The notes under the pieces were generated by a model. The model did not search any database. It was given only the letters and a program-made list of their open reading frames with translations, and had not been told where the DNA came from. Below, piece after piece: positions 1 to 8,474 of a stretch of DNA of 64,000 nt. The stretch is from an uncultured Pseudohongiella sp. (GTDB lineage Bacteria > Pseudomonadota > Gammaproteobacteria > Pseudomonadales > Pseudohongiellaceae): the NCBI GenBank assembly GCA_951812965.1, contig OX638341.1, forward strand, positions 2,276,438 through 2,340,437, in the 5' to 3' direction. The first letter of the stretch is position 1. The number at the start of each line of letters is the position of its first letter. A program made the translations under genes and the position numbers.

Positions 1-133
1 TGTCGAATACGCCCGTTGCAAGCGCCTCACGAGTCTGGGCATGCGATTTCCTGCCAAGCAGGGCGCTTCCGGACATTGCGCCGACCGCAGCGCCGATCGC
101 GATTGTTCCAAATCCACGTCGAGTAGTTTTCAT
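1..133 (-). CDS. Tat-exported protein, N-terminal fragment
   Basis: Only the first 44 codons are in the window; the gene runs off the left edge. Reading leftward from the ATG at 133, the protein begins MKTTRRGFGTIAIGAAVGA. This is a twin-arginine signal (TRRGF followed by a small-residue hydrophobic stretch and a likely cleavage site near SHA-Q), so the product is probably exported folded, often with a cofactor. A ribosome site GGGAGGA lies just upstream. An overlapping ATG at 137 in another frame gives no signal peptide. The gene is divergent from the Tat-type aminotransferase at 400. The mature function cannot be told. Confidence 0.7.
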   Translation of the reverse strand, partial: MKTTRRGFGTIAIGAAVGAMSGSALLGRKSHAQTREALATGVFD

Positions 134-399
134 TCATTCCTCCCGCGGCCCGGTTCGGGCAATCTGGTGTGTTCAATTTGGTGGAAGGCGCATCATAACG
201 CCGTATCTGGGCATCGCCAAGCGAATCGAGTGGCATCCGGCCTACTGGACGGAGATCGAGCGATCTTTTCATTGATTTAGCCTTTCGCCTGCTTTATAAC
301 CGTTAGTTGCAATGCGGGGTTTAGCTAATGGGGACGAATTCCGCTGGGTAATAACAACGCTTGCGCATTGCCGCGGGCAAACGCATAGAGAGGCGCCGC

Positions 400-1755
400 A
401 TGTCCAACGTCTACAAAATCGACCGCAGATCTTTCCTGAAACAGGCAGGCGTTGCCGCTGTTGCCGGTTCATTGGGAACAGCCACCAGCTTGAAGGCCCA
501 GGAGAACGGCGCCAGCCGCGCTTCCGCCGGAGGCTACGACTTTGACGAGATCTACAATCGCATCGGCACGGATTGCAGCAAATGGGATGGACAAATTGAA
601 ACCTGGGGCGATCAACTCAAGATTCCCATGGGAGTCGCCGACATGGATTTCCGTGTCGCCCCCTGTGTTACCGAAGCGTTGCAAGAGCGTATATCGCACG
701 AAGTCTACGGCTACATGGCGACGCCTGATTCCTATCACGAATCGATCATCAACTGGAATGAGCGCCGTTACGGCACGGTGATCGAGAGGGAAATGCTGCT
801 GGATTCGCCGGCGCTGCTGCCGGGATTACTCGCGGCGCTGCGGGCTTTCAATCCTCCCGGCGCCAAGGTCGTCATGCAGACGCCTGGCTATAGCGGGTTC
901 TTCTCGACTATCCGCAAGGGCTTCGTGATCGAGGAGAATCGGCTGCGTGAGGTAAACGGCGTCTACGAGATGGATTTCGACGATCTGGACCGCAAATTGG
1001 CCCAGGACGATGTGCATACCTTCATCCTGTGCAACCCCCACAATCCGGTGGGCAATTCCTGGGACCGCGCCACATTGACCGAACTCGGCGAGCTTTGCGC
1101 GCGCCACGACGTCATCGTGCTGGCCGACGAAATCCATTGTGATTTCGTCAACGCGGGCCACGAATATGTGCCCTACGCCAATCTCGCCGACGATCTGGTC
1201 ATGAACAGCGTGACGTTCAAATCCGCGAGCAAGTCCTTCAACCTGGCGGCCTTCAAGGACGCTTACCTGTTCTCCCACAATCCGGAATTCATGTCGCGCA
1301 TCCGCGCCGTCGGCGACAACGCGACCATCAATTCGCTCGGAATCATCGCCTCCCAGGCGGCGCTGGAAGAGGGCGACGACTGGATGGACGCATTACAGGT
1401 CTACTTGTCCAATAACGCGAAGTACGCGTCCAGCTTCATCAACGAGCAGATTCCCCACATGAGTTGTAACGAGCCGGAAGGCACCTATCTGGCCTGGCTC
1501 AACGTGGAGCCGCTGATCGAGCGCATCGGCGCGGTCGAGACCGCGGCGGCCGAAACCGCCGCACGTGAACCGGGCGCGAATGAAGTGACTCCGGAATTGA
1601 TTGTGGAGCGATATCTCATCGAGAATTCGGGCGTGAAGATCAATCCCGGCTCGGCCTACTGGGGCCCCGGCCGCATGCGCATGAACCTGGGCCTCGCCCG
1701 GCCCTTGCTTGAAGAGGCGCTCGGCCGCATCCACGGCGCCATGCAGCGAGCTTAG
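400..1755 (+). CDS. Tat-exported PatB/MalY-like PLP aminotransferase
   Basis: This 451-residue class I/II aminotransferase belongs to the MalY/PatB branch, whose known members are cystathionine beta-lyases or C-S lyases. The PLP lysine is K278 in SASKSFNLA, the PLP-contacting motif NPHNPVG starts near residue 212, and the aspartate lies in LADEIHCDF. The ATG at 400 was chosen because GAGAGG lies just upstream and the protein then opens with a Tat signal (DRRSFLKQAG, then a hydrophobic run ending in LKAQE). PatB-like enzymes are normally cytoplasmic, so export is unusual. The gene ends 4 bp inside the convergent ATPase gene. The exact reaction, transamination or beta-elimination, is not decided by sequence. 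Confidence 0.85.
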   Translation: MSNVYKIDRRSFLKQAGVAAVAGSLGTATSLKAQENGASRASAGGYDFDEIYNRIGTDCSKWDGQIETWGDQLKIPMGVADMDFRVAPCVTEALQERISHEVYGYMATPDSYHESIINWNERRYGTVIEREMLLDSPALLPGLLAALRAFNPPGAKVVMQTPGYSGFFSTIRKGFVIEENRLREVNGVYEMDFDDLDRKLAQDDVHTFILCNPHNPVGNSWDRATLTELGELCARHDVIVLADEIHCDFVNAGHEYVPYANLADDLVMNSVTFKSASKSFNLAAFKDAYLFSHNPEFMSRIRAVGDNATINSLGIIASQAALEEGDDWMDALQVYLSNNAKYASSFINEQIPHMSCNEPEGTYLAWLNVEPLIERIGAVETAAAETAAREPGANEVTPELIVERYLIENSGVKINPGSAYWGPGRMRMNLGLARPLLEEALGRIHGAMQRA

Positions 1756-3071
1756 GGACCAAGCGCTGAAAGTGGGATGACATTCACGCCGTCGGGGCGG
1801 CGGTAGCCGTAGCCGCGCTCAACGATGACGCCAAGAGCGGCGGGTTTGCCGCAGAGGCTGGTATCGACGCGATCGGCGAATTTCAGCAATGTTTTCGCCG
1901 CCTCATCAATTCGACCGATTCCAAGTTTGATTTCGAAGGCTGCCCAGTGGCCGGGGCCGGCATCAATGATTGCATCGACTTCCAGGCCAGTATTATCGCG
2001 ATAGTGACAAACGCTTGCGCCCATGGCTTGTGCGTAAACCCGCAAGTCTCGAATCGCCATTGACTCGAACAGCAAGCCGAACGATTCAAAATCATTAAGC
2101 AAGTGTTCCGGTTTCGCTTCGAGCGCCGCCGTGGCGATGGATGGATCGACAAAGTGGCGCTTCGGCGTTTGTTGCAGCCGGGAGCGGGATCGCAGATGGA
2201 CCGCCCAAGGTGGCTGATCTTCCACAACCATCAAATTTTCCAGCGCGGTCAGGTAAGAGTGTGCTGTGTGGCCTGTCATCGATAACTGGTCCGGGCCGGC
2301 GACATCGTGGGCAATTGTCGCCTTGGAAGCGCAGGTCGACACGTTTCGCGCCAGCGATTGCAAAAAACGCCTGATTCTGTTCGGGTCGCGCCGCACTCCA
2401 TCGACATTCCGCAAATCCGCTCGGCATATGTCATCGACATAGTTTCGGTTTACCCGAATGGCGTCCCAGGCAGGAATACCGATATGTCCCGGCCAGCCGC
2501 CGACGCACAGTAATTCGCTCAGTTTATGAACAGACATGTCGATCGACGGACTTCGTGCGGGCACATCATCTAGCAAGTCCTTGAGCGAAACTTGGGCATT
2601 ACTGTGTCCCAATTCGAATAGCGACATTGGGCGAAGGCGAAGCCGGACAATGCGACCGGCTCCGGTATGGCGTGTTGTGTCGTCTGCCGGAACGGTCGAA
2701 CCGGTGAGAATGAAATGACCTTTTCCCGAGCGCGCATCTACGATGCGCCGGACATGGTTCCAGATTACCGGAGCGGTTTGCCACTCGTCGATCAGTCGTG
2801 GGCTCGCGCCATCGAGAACCAGCAAGGGATCGATGGCAATCATGTCTTGGGCCGTCTGATCTGTGTCCAGCAAGACTTCGCTTGCCGCCAGCTTGCGGGC
2901 TGCCGCCGTCTTGCCGCACGCACGGGGACCTTCGATCAGCACCGCTCCGGCCGCTGCCAGACATTGGATAAGTTCCTGGTCGGCCACGCGCTTGCGGTAA
3001 TTCCCATTCTCGGTAATTGGCGATTCGCCAATTCGTTTGTCTTGAACGCTTTCAGACTTGTTTTTCGCCAT
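1752..3071 (-). CDS. AAA ATPase with DUF4143 domain
   Basis: A 439-residue protein of the AAA_14/DUF4143 type. The P-loop is GPRACGKT at residues 48-55, followed by a Walker B-like region around LLVLDGASPRLIDEW and a sensor-like ILTGS. The C-terminal half, ending in a segment with EVDAIID and FEIKLG, fits the DUF4143 nuclease-like domain. These ATPases are common as single mobile-looking genes; their cellular role is poorly known. The gene is alone, with no partner antitoxin or nuclease beside it, and its upstream region (3072-3200) is clearly AT-richer than the surroundings. The start ATG at 3071 follows directly on that AT-rich stretch. Family call is firm, function open. Confidence 0.82.
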   Translation of the reverse strand: MAKNKSESVQDKRIGESPITENGNYRKRVADQELIQCLAAAGAVLIEGPRACGKTAAARKLAASEVLLDTDQTAQDMIAIDPLLVLDGASPRLIDEWQTAPVIWNHVRRIVDARSGKGHFILTGSTVPADDTTRHTGAGRIVRLRLRPMSLFELGHSNAQVSLKDLLDDVPARSPSIDMSVHKLSELLCVGGWPGHIGIPAWDAIRVNRNYVDDICRADLRNVDGVRRDPNRIRRFLQSLARNVSTCASKATIAHDVAGPDQLSMTGHTAHSYLTALENLMVVEDQPPWAVHLRSRSRLQQTPKRHFVDPSIATAALEAKPEHLLNDFESFGLLFESMAIRDLRVYAQAMGASVCHYRDNTGLEVDAIIDAGPGHWAAFEIKLGIGRIDEAAKTLLKFADRVDTSLCGKPAALGVIVERGYGYRRPDGVNVIPLSALGP

Positions 3072-3207
3072 AAAAAAACAATCACTTCGAGTACTCTAAT
3101 CGAGTACGGTAACAATCTATAAACAGATTTACAATGTTTTTGCAAACATATATTAAATGGATTTGCAGACATATTGTCCGCACATTTGGAGTCAAACTTC
3201 TAATTTT
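3072..3207. promoter_or_regulatory. AT-rich leader of the ATPase gene with direct repeats
   Basis: Between the ATPase start and the amidase stop lies an AT-rich 136-bp stretch unlike its GC-rich flanks. It holds a perfect direct repeat TCGAGTAC at 3087-3094 and 3100-3107, one and a quarter helical turns apart, and two similar 9-mers GCAAACATA and GCAGACATA further up. This is the only place for the ATPase promoter. The repeats may be a regulator site; no regulator can be named. Confidence 0.4.
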
Positions 3208-4638
3208 TCAGGGCGCGATTTGCGGCCAGGGAGCGGTGGTTTCGAGTTGCCTGGCGAGTTGCAGCAGGAGCAGGTCGCCGCCCCAGGCGGCGGTGAACAT
3301 GACGCCGATGGGCAAGCCCTCGGCGGTGCGATGCAGGGGCACGGACATGGACGGCTGGCCGGTGCCGTTGCAGACCGCGGTGAACCCGCTGTATTGGCGG
3401 AAGCGGTTGATGTATTCACGCTGGTCCTCGGCGTTCATGTCCAGCCATCCCAGCTTTGCCGTGGTGCGGGCCAGCACCGGGGAAACGATTACGTCGACCT
3501 GCTCGTGCACCGCCGCCATTTGTTTTTCCGCGGTGCGCAGCAAGTCTCGCGCCGCAAGATAGTCTGCCGCCGGAGTCTCGGCGCCGCGTTTCGCCATGAA
3601 TCGGGTCGAGCGCTCCACGGGAGCTTTTTCGAGATTAGTCTTGTGAAAGCGCAAGCCGCGCTCGATCGAACGATAAGTGTGCACGCAAACGAGTTGGCCC
3701 ATGGCGGCGTTCAGCGCCTCGTAGTCGAGTGGATGACTGAAAGGCTCCACGCAATGACCCAGTGATTCGCACAGCGCAGCGGTTGCCTGCACGGCGTCGA
3801 CGCATTCGCTATCGAGTGCTCCACCCGTGGGATGGGTGTCCTGTATGCCGATCCGCAGGCGCGGGCAGGACTCGTCTAGCGCCGTGAGAAAGGACGCGGG
3901 AAACTCGGGCCGAGCGAACAGGTTCTGTCCGGACGGCAGCGTAATCAGGTCGAGAAACGCCGCGCTGTCGCGTACGCTTCTCGACACCACGTGCTCCACC
4001 GCCATGCCGCTCCAGTTTTCGGACAGTACAGTGCCCGCCTGGGTCAACCCGCGGCTCGGCTTGAGGCCGAACAGTCCGCAACAACTGGCTGGAATCCGGA
4101 TCGAACCGCCGCCGTCGGAAGCCTGGGCTACCGGCACAATGCCTGCCGCCACCGCCGCGGCGGCGCCGCCGCTCGAGCCGCCGGTGGAATAATCGGTATT
4201 CCAGGGATTGCGGGTGGGCCCATTGGCGACCGGCTCGGTGGTCAAGGTAAGGCCGAATTCCGGGGTGTTGGTCTTGCCGAGCATGGTCAGGCCGGCTGCT
4301 TCATACAATTGCACACCCGGCGATGAGTTCTTCGCTACATAACTCTTGAACAACTCGCTGCCATAGCTGGTGGCGGCGCCTTTCAGATCACTGAGGTCCT
4401 TGAGCAGGAAGGGGATTCCGGCCAACGATCCGGGCAGTGACACGGCTTCATCGAGCGACCCGGCCTGTTCGAGCGCCTGGTCGTAAAGCGGCAGATTGAT
4501 CGCGTTCAGGCCCGGATTGCATTGTTCGGCGCGCGCTATGGCGCGCTCGTTCAATTCAACCCGGCTGAAATCGCCGCGTTCCAGTCCTTGCGCCAGGGCA
4601 AGCGCGTCCATGGCAAGATAATCGTTTTCGCCAAGCAA
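3208..4638 (-). CDS. Amidase signature family hydrolase
   Basis: A 476-residue amidase of the GatA/AtzF type, which hydrolyses an amide bond with a Ser-cisSer-Lys triad. All three residues are visible: K80 in FLLKDLSDLKG, S155 within TGGSSGG, and the nucleophile S179 in DGGGSIRIPASCCG. Length matches the family. It is not GatA of the tRNA amidotransferase, because no gatB or gatC neighbours occur. The start is 17 bp downstream of the pyrB stop on the same strand, so pyrB and this gene may be co-transcribed. Substrate unknown. Confidence 0.85.
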   Translation of the reverse strand: MLGENDYLAMDALALAQGLERGDFSRVELNERAIARAEQCNPGLNAINLPLYDQALEQAGSLDEAVSLPGSLAGIPFLLKDLSDLKGAATSYGSELFKSYVAKNSSPGVQLYEAAGLTMLGKTNTPEFGLTLTTEPVANGPTRNPWNTDYSTGGSSGGAAAAVAAGIVPVAQASDGGGSIRIPASCCGLFGLKPSRGLTQAGTVLSENWSGMAVEHVVSRSVRDSAAFLDLITLPSGQNLFARPEFPASFLTALDESCPRLRIGIQDTHPTGGALDSECVDAVQATAALCESLGHCVEPFSHPLDYEALNAAMGQLVCVHTYRSIERGLRFHKTNLEKAPVERSTRFMAKRGAETPAADYLAARDLLRTAEKQMAAVHEQVDVIVSPVLARTTAKLGWLDMNAEDQREYINRFRQYSGFTAVCNGTGQPSMSVPLHRTAEGLPIGVMFTAAWGGDLLLLQLARQLETTAPWPQIAP

Positions 4639-4654
4639 AGCGGTTCTCCTTCAG

Positions 4655-5680
4655 TTATTCGAATCTGCGGCCTGTATACCAGCCGGCATTCCGGATTTGT
4701 TTCGACACCTGATCCACCACATCGAGCACCAGGGCAAACAACGCCATGCGCACGAGCACGCCGTTATCGGTTTGCCGGAAGATTGCAAGGTTGGGATGTT
4801 GGTTCAGATCCTCGTCGAGTTCGTTGGCCTCGGCGCGGGTGTCCCTTGGCAATGGGTGCATGATCACTGTATTCGGCTGGCAATGCCGCGTGTATATCGC
4901 CTGGTTGAGCCGAAAGCGGCCACGGTAGACGTCGGCCTCGAGGCGGCTGGCAAAGCGTTCTTCCTGAATGCGGGTGAGATAAACCGTATCGTTGTCGTGG
5001 AGGCCTTTTGCCATGTCCTCGGTCTGGTTCACCTTGTGGCCGGCCGTGCGCAAATCGGCAACGATGTCGGTGGGCATGCGTAATTGCTTCGGCGAGATCA
5101 GGTTGAAGCTGACGTTCCGGTACAACTTGAGCAATTTGGAAAGCGAATGCACCGTACGGCCGTGTTTCAGGTCGCCGACCATGCCGATGTGCATGCCGTC
5201 GATCGAGCGCTGCCTGGACTCAAGTTCCTTGCGGATAGTGTACAGGTCGAGCAAAGCCTGGGACGGATGTTCGTTGACGCCGTCGCCGCCGTTGATTACC
5301 GGCACGCGGCTCGCTTCGGCGAATTCCGCCACCGAACCGGCTCGTGGGTGGCGCATGACGATAACATCGCTGTAGCCGCTTATGACGCGAGCCGTATCGT
5401 AGAGCGACTCTCCCTTGGTGATGGAAGAGGCGCCGATTTCAGCGGTTTCCCGCACGTGCCCGCCCAGCATGTTGAAAGCGCAGCCGAAGCTGACCCTGGT
5501 GCGGGTGCTCGGTTCGAAAAACATGTTGCCGAGGATTGCGCCATCGAGCGCCTTGCTGACTTGTGTTCGCTGCGCGAAAGGTTCCATACTGTCGGCCACG
5601 TCGAAAATCCGCTCGACATCCGGCCGCTGGAATTGTTGTACGCTGATAATATGGGCGCCGCGAAAATCCATGAAAATCAT
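4655..5680 (-). CDS. pyrB: Aspartate carbamoyltransferase
   Basis: Second step of de novo pyrimidine synthesis: carbamoyl phosphate plus aspartate to carbamoyl aspartate, in the cytoplasm. The carbamoyl phosphate loop STRTR is at residues 58-62 inside FFEPSTRTRVSF. GDLKHGRTVHSL is the aspartate transcarbamoylase signature that separates it from the ornithine enzyme encoded at 19890-20777, and HPLPR lies near the C-terminus. Length of 341 residues is slightly long; an internal ATG three codons in (MDFRGAH) is an alternative start. No pyrI or inactive pyrC-like partner adjoins; the active dihydroorotase is at 38969-40051. Divergent from sbcB with a 76-bp shared promoter region. Confidence 0.93.
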   Translation of the reverse strand: MIFMDFRGAHIISVQQFQRPDVERIFDVADSMEPFAQRTQVSKALDGAILGNMFFEPSTRTRVSFGCAFNMLGGHVRETAEIGASSITKGESLYDTARVISGYSDVIVMRHPRAGSVAEFAEASRVPVINGGDGVNEHPSQALLDLYTIRKELESRQRSIDGMHIGMVGDLKHGRTVHSLSKLLKLYRNVSFNLISPKQLRMPTDIVADLRTAGHKVNQTEDMAKGLHDNDTVYLTRIQEERFASRLEADVYRGRFRLNQAIYTRHCQPNTVIMHPLPRDTRAEANELDEDLNQHPNLAIFRQTDNGVLVRMALFALVLDVVDQVSKQIRNAGWYTGRRFE

Positions 5681-5756
5681 CCGGAAAGGAAGCCGGCAGG
5701 CAATTTCCGGCTGTCCGAATACTACAACATATCAGCGGGCATGAGCATCAGGCGCG

Positions 5757-7205
5757 ATGACGAAAAACTCGATCTACTGGTACGACTTTGAAACTTTCGG
5801 CAGCGATCCGCGCCGTTGCCGCGCCGCCCAGTTCGCCGGTTTGCGCACCGACGAAAATCTCGAGCCCATCGGCGAACCGCTGATGCTCTACTGCAAGCCG
5901 GCGGAAGATTTCCTGCCGGACGCCATGTCCTGCCTGATTACCGGCATCACACCGCAAAAGGCGCTGGAGGCCGGCGTCAGTGAGGCCGAGTTCATCACTC
6001 GCATCAAGGAGGAATTCGGTAAACCCGGCACCTGCGTGGCCGGCTACAACAACATACGCTTCGACGATGAACTGACGCGGCAGTTGCTGTACCGCAATTT
6101 TTTCGACCCTTACGAGCACGAATGGCGCAACGGCAACTCACGCTGGGACATCATCGACATGGCGCGGCTTTGCGCCGCCACGCGCCCGGAAGGTATAGAG
6201 TGGCCGCGGTCGGCGGAAGGAACGACGACTTTTCGCTTGTCGGAACTGAGCCGGGCCAATGGCCTGGAACACGAAAATGCGCATGACGCCCTGTCTGACG
6301 TGCGGGCGACCATCGCACTGGCGCGACTCATCAGGGAGCGGCAGCCCCGCCTCTATGACTATGTCTATCAATTGCGCCGCAAGGACAGGGTAGGCGCCCA
6401 GATCGATCTGTTTACGCGCAAGCCGATCCTGCATGTTTCGGGCAGGTATCCGTCGCGGCTGGGCTGTCTCGGGCTGGTGATTCCCGTCGGTGCGCATCCG
6501 GTGAACAACAATGGCGTCATCGTGTACGACCTGCGCACGGACCCGCGGCAATGGGCGGATCTCTCGACGGAACAACTCGCGGCGCATCTTTTCACGCCGA
6601 GAGAGAAACTCGAAGGCGAACGCCTGCCGCTGAAGATCATCAGCAGGAATCGCTGTCCGGTCGTGAGTTCACCGGCCGCACTGCCACAGAACAGAGCGGC
6701 GTCGTTCGGCATAGATCACGACACTTGCCGCGACCATTGGGAATATCTGGTTCACAACTCCGATCTGATGCAGCGATTTTGCGATCTGTTCCAGGCGGAC
6801 GACGGCGGCCGCGAGGCAGGCGACCCTGATTTCATGATTTACAGCGGCGGATTTTTCGGCGATGACGATCGCTCACATATGCAAACCTTGCGCTGCATGG
6901 CGCCCCAGGATCTCGGCCGGGTCGATCTGCCTTTCAGGGACCAGCGCCTGCCGGAGATGTTCTTCCGCTATCGGGCGCGAAATTTTCCGGATACCCTGGA
7001 CGGGGAGGAGAGCGCCCGATGGCGCGAGTTCTGCCACTCCCGGCTGAACGAAGCGGACGCCCTTGCGGAGTTCGATCGCTCGCTGGAGGAAGTCCGCGCC
7101 AGCGAATTGCCGGGACGCGAACAAATCGTCGCCGATCTGACGGATTATGTAACCGGCGTACGCGCCGCTGTTGCAGGTCCAAATACATGCGAGACCGTAG
7201 CGTAG
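5757..7205 (+). CDS. sbcB: Exodeoxyribonuclease I
   Basis: A 482-residue 3'-5' single-strand DNA exonuclease (ExoI) used in mismatch repair and recombination. The DEDD exonuclease domain starts with WYDFETFG (D10 and E12) and continues to HDALSDVRATIALARL; the ExoI SH3-like and C-terminal domains follow, and length matches the family (about 475). The final residues AGPNTCETVA and the stop codon lie in a copy of the intergenic palindromic repeat: bases 7175-7200 match the reverse complement of 40187-40212 at 24 of 26 positions. So the natural end of the gene appears to have been replaced by repeat DNA. Confidence 0.95.
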   Translation: MTKNSIYWYDFETFGSDPRRCRAAQFAGLRTDENLEPIGEPLMLYCKPAEDFLPDAMSCLITGITPQKALEAGVSEAEFITRIKEEFGKPGTCVAGYNNIRFDDELTRQLLYRNFFDPYEHEWRNGNSRWDIIDMARLCAATRPEGIEWPRSAEGTTTFRLSELSRANGLEHENAHDALSDVRATIALARLIRERQPRLYDYVYQLRRKDRVGAQIDLFTRKPILHVSGRYPSRLGCLGLVIPVGAHPVNNNGVIVYDLRTDPRQWADLSTEQLAAHLFTPREKLEGERLPLKIISRNRCPVVSSPAALPQNRAASFGIDHDTCRDHWEYLVHNSDLMQRFCDLFQADDGGREAGDPDFMIYSGGFFGDDDRSHMQTLRCMAPQDLGRVDLPFRDQRLPEMFFRYRARNFPDTLDGEESARWREFCHSRLNEADALAEFDRSLEEVRASELPGREQIVADLTDYVTGVRAAVAGPNTCETVA

Positions 7206-7276
7206 GGGCGAGGCATGCCTCGCCTCTACACGCTGAAGGCGGGCGCGCTATGTTTAGGTTCAGAAACATGTGAGAC
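7168..7276. repeat. Palindromic repeat, copy A (overlaps sbcB 3' end)
   Basis: The core GGCGAGGCATGCCTCGCC is at 7207-7224, and flanking bases extend it to a 26-bp hairpin (7203-7228). The left flank (7175-7200) and right flank (TTTAGGTTCAGAAACATG) match, in reverse orientation, the right flanks of copies D and C. This copy has one palindrome where C and D have two. The sbcB stop codon TAG is the first three bases of the hairpin arm. Confidence 0.85.
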
Positions 7277-7286
7277 TGAATGAAGC

Positions 7287-8474
7287 ATGGACACACGTAC
7301 TCCCAGCAGCAAGGAGCAACAGGACAAGTTCTCCGAGATAAGGCCTTACCGTGATCACGAGTTCAGGCCAGTTCTCGAGCAACTCCTGGAGGATCCGGAA
7401 TTCATTGACAGCATGGCGGCCTTTCTCACTCCCAGGCTCGCACGCTGGATTCCCGGATTATTGCGCAACATCGTCAAACGCCGCTTGCGCGGTTATATCC
7501 AATCGATTCACGATGTAAAGAGCATGCAGCAGGTCGTCGAGTTCTACATGAACCGGTCGATCCGCTCCACCACATGGGGATTGAGCCAGGCAGGGATGGA
7601 AAACCTTCGGCCCGGCAAGACTTTCGTTTTCGTCAGCAATCACCGGGACATCGTAATGGACCCGGCATTTACCAACCTGTTGCTGCACCGGGCCGGATTT
7701 TCCACGTTGCAGATCGGCGTCGGCGACAATCTGCTCAAGAAACCTTTTGTTGCCGATCTCATGCGCCTGAACAAGAGTTTCATCGTGCACCGCTCGCGGA
7801 AAGGCCGGGAATTGCTGCTCGCCCTGAAACTGCTTTCCGAATACATTCATCAATGCATTGAGGATTCGGAAAACGTCTGGATCGCGCAACGCGAAGGACG
7901 CGCCAAGGATGGAATCGACCGAACCGATCCCGCGCTGGTGAAAATGCTGGCCATGGGCAAAAGAGACGTGCCATTGTGCGAGAGCCTGGCCGAACTGAAT
8001 ATCGTCCCTGTGGCGATCTCCTACGAATTCGACCCCTGCGACGTCTTCAAGGCCAGGGAGTTGCATCAGGTACAAAATTCCGGAAGTTACATCCGAACCG
8101 CTTCGGGCGACCTGCGCCATATCGCTGCCGGCATGACCGGATTCAAAGGCAAGGTACACGTGACCTTCGGCGAAGAGTTGCAATGCGAAACCGATGATGC
8201 GGAGTCTGTGGCTGCCGCTATCGACCGCCAGATCATACATAATTACCGCTTGTACGAAACGAATTTTCGGGCGCTGGAAATCTTGCTGGAGGAAGGCGAC
8301 GTGAATTCGCCGGTCCTGGCGGATGCCGTCGCGAAGCGCTCACCAGACAACAGATCCCGCGAACTGTTCGAACGGCGGCTGGCCGCGGTCGACGACGAAT
8401 TGCGCAAGCGATATCTATTCGGCTATGCCAACCCCGTAATCAGCCGGTACGAGTACGAGGCGGCCGGGAACTGA
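7287..8474 (+). CDS. PlsC-type acyltransferase
   Basis: A 395-residue protein with a glycerolphosphate acyltransferase (PlsC-like) domain. Visible blocks are FVFVSNHRDIVMDPAF, with the catalytic histidine, and WIAQREGRAKDGIDRTDP, the phosphate-binding EGR block. The histidine and the following aspartate are five residues apart here, where the classical motif has four, which marks the longer 1-acyl-sn-glycerol-3-phosphate acyltransferase-like group rather than housekeeping PlsC. It probably acylates a phospholipid or lipid precursor at the inner membrane. It follows sbcB after the repeat copy A and overlaps the convergent DUF349 gene by 35 bp. Confidence 0.75.
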   Translation: MDTRTPSSKEQQDKFSEIRPYRDHEFRPVLEQLLEDPEFIDSMAAFLTPRLARWIPGLLRNIVKRRLRGYIQSIHDVKSMQQVVEFYMNRSIRSTTWGLSQAGMENLRPGKTFVFVSNHRDIVMDPAFTNLLLHRAGFSTLQIGVGDNLLKKPFVADLMRLNKSFIVHRSRKGRELLLALKLLSEYIHQCIEDSENVWIAQREGRAKDGIDRTDPALVKMLAMGKRDVPLCESLAELNIVPVAISYEFDPCDVFKARELHQVQNSGSYIRTASGDLRHIAAGMTGFKGKVHVTFGEELQCETDDAESVAAAIDRQIIHNYRLYETNFRALEILLEEGDVNSPVLADAVAKRSPDNRSRELFERRLAAVDDELRKRYLFGYANPVISRYEYEAAGN

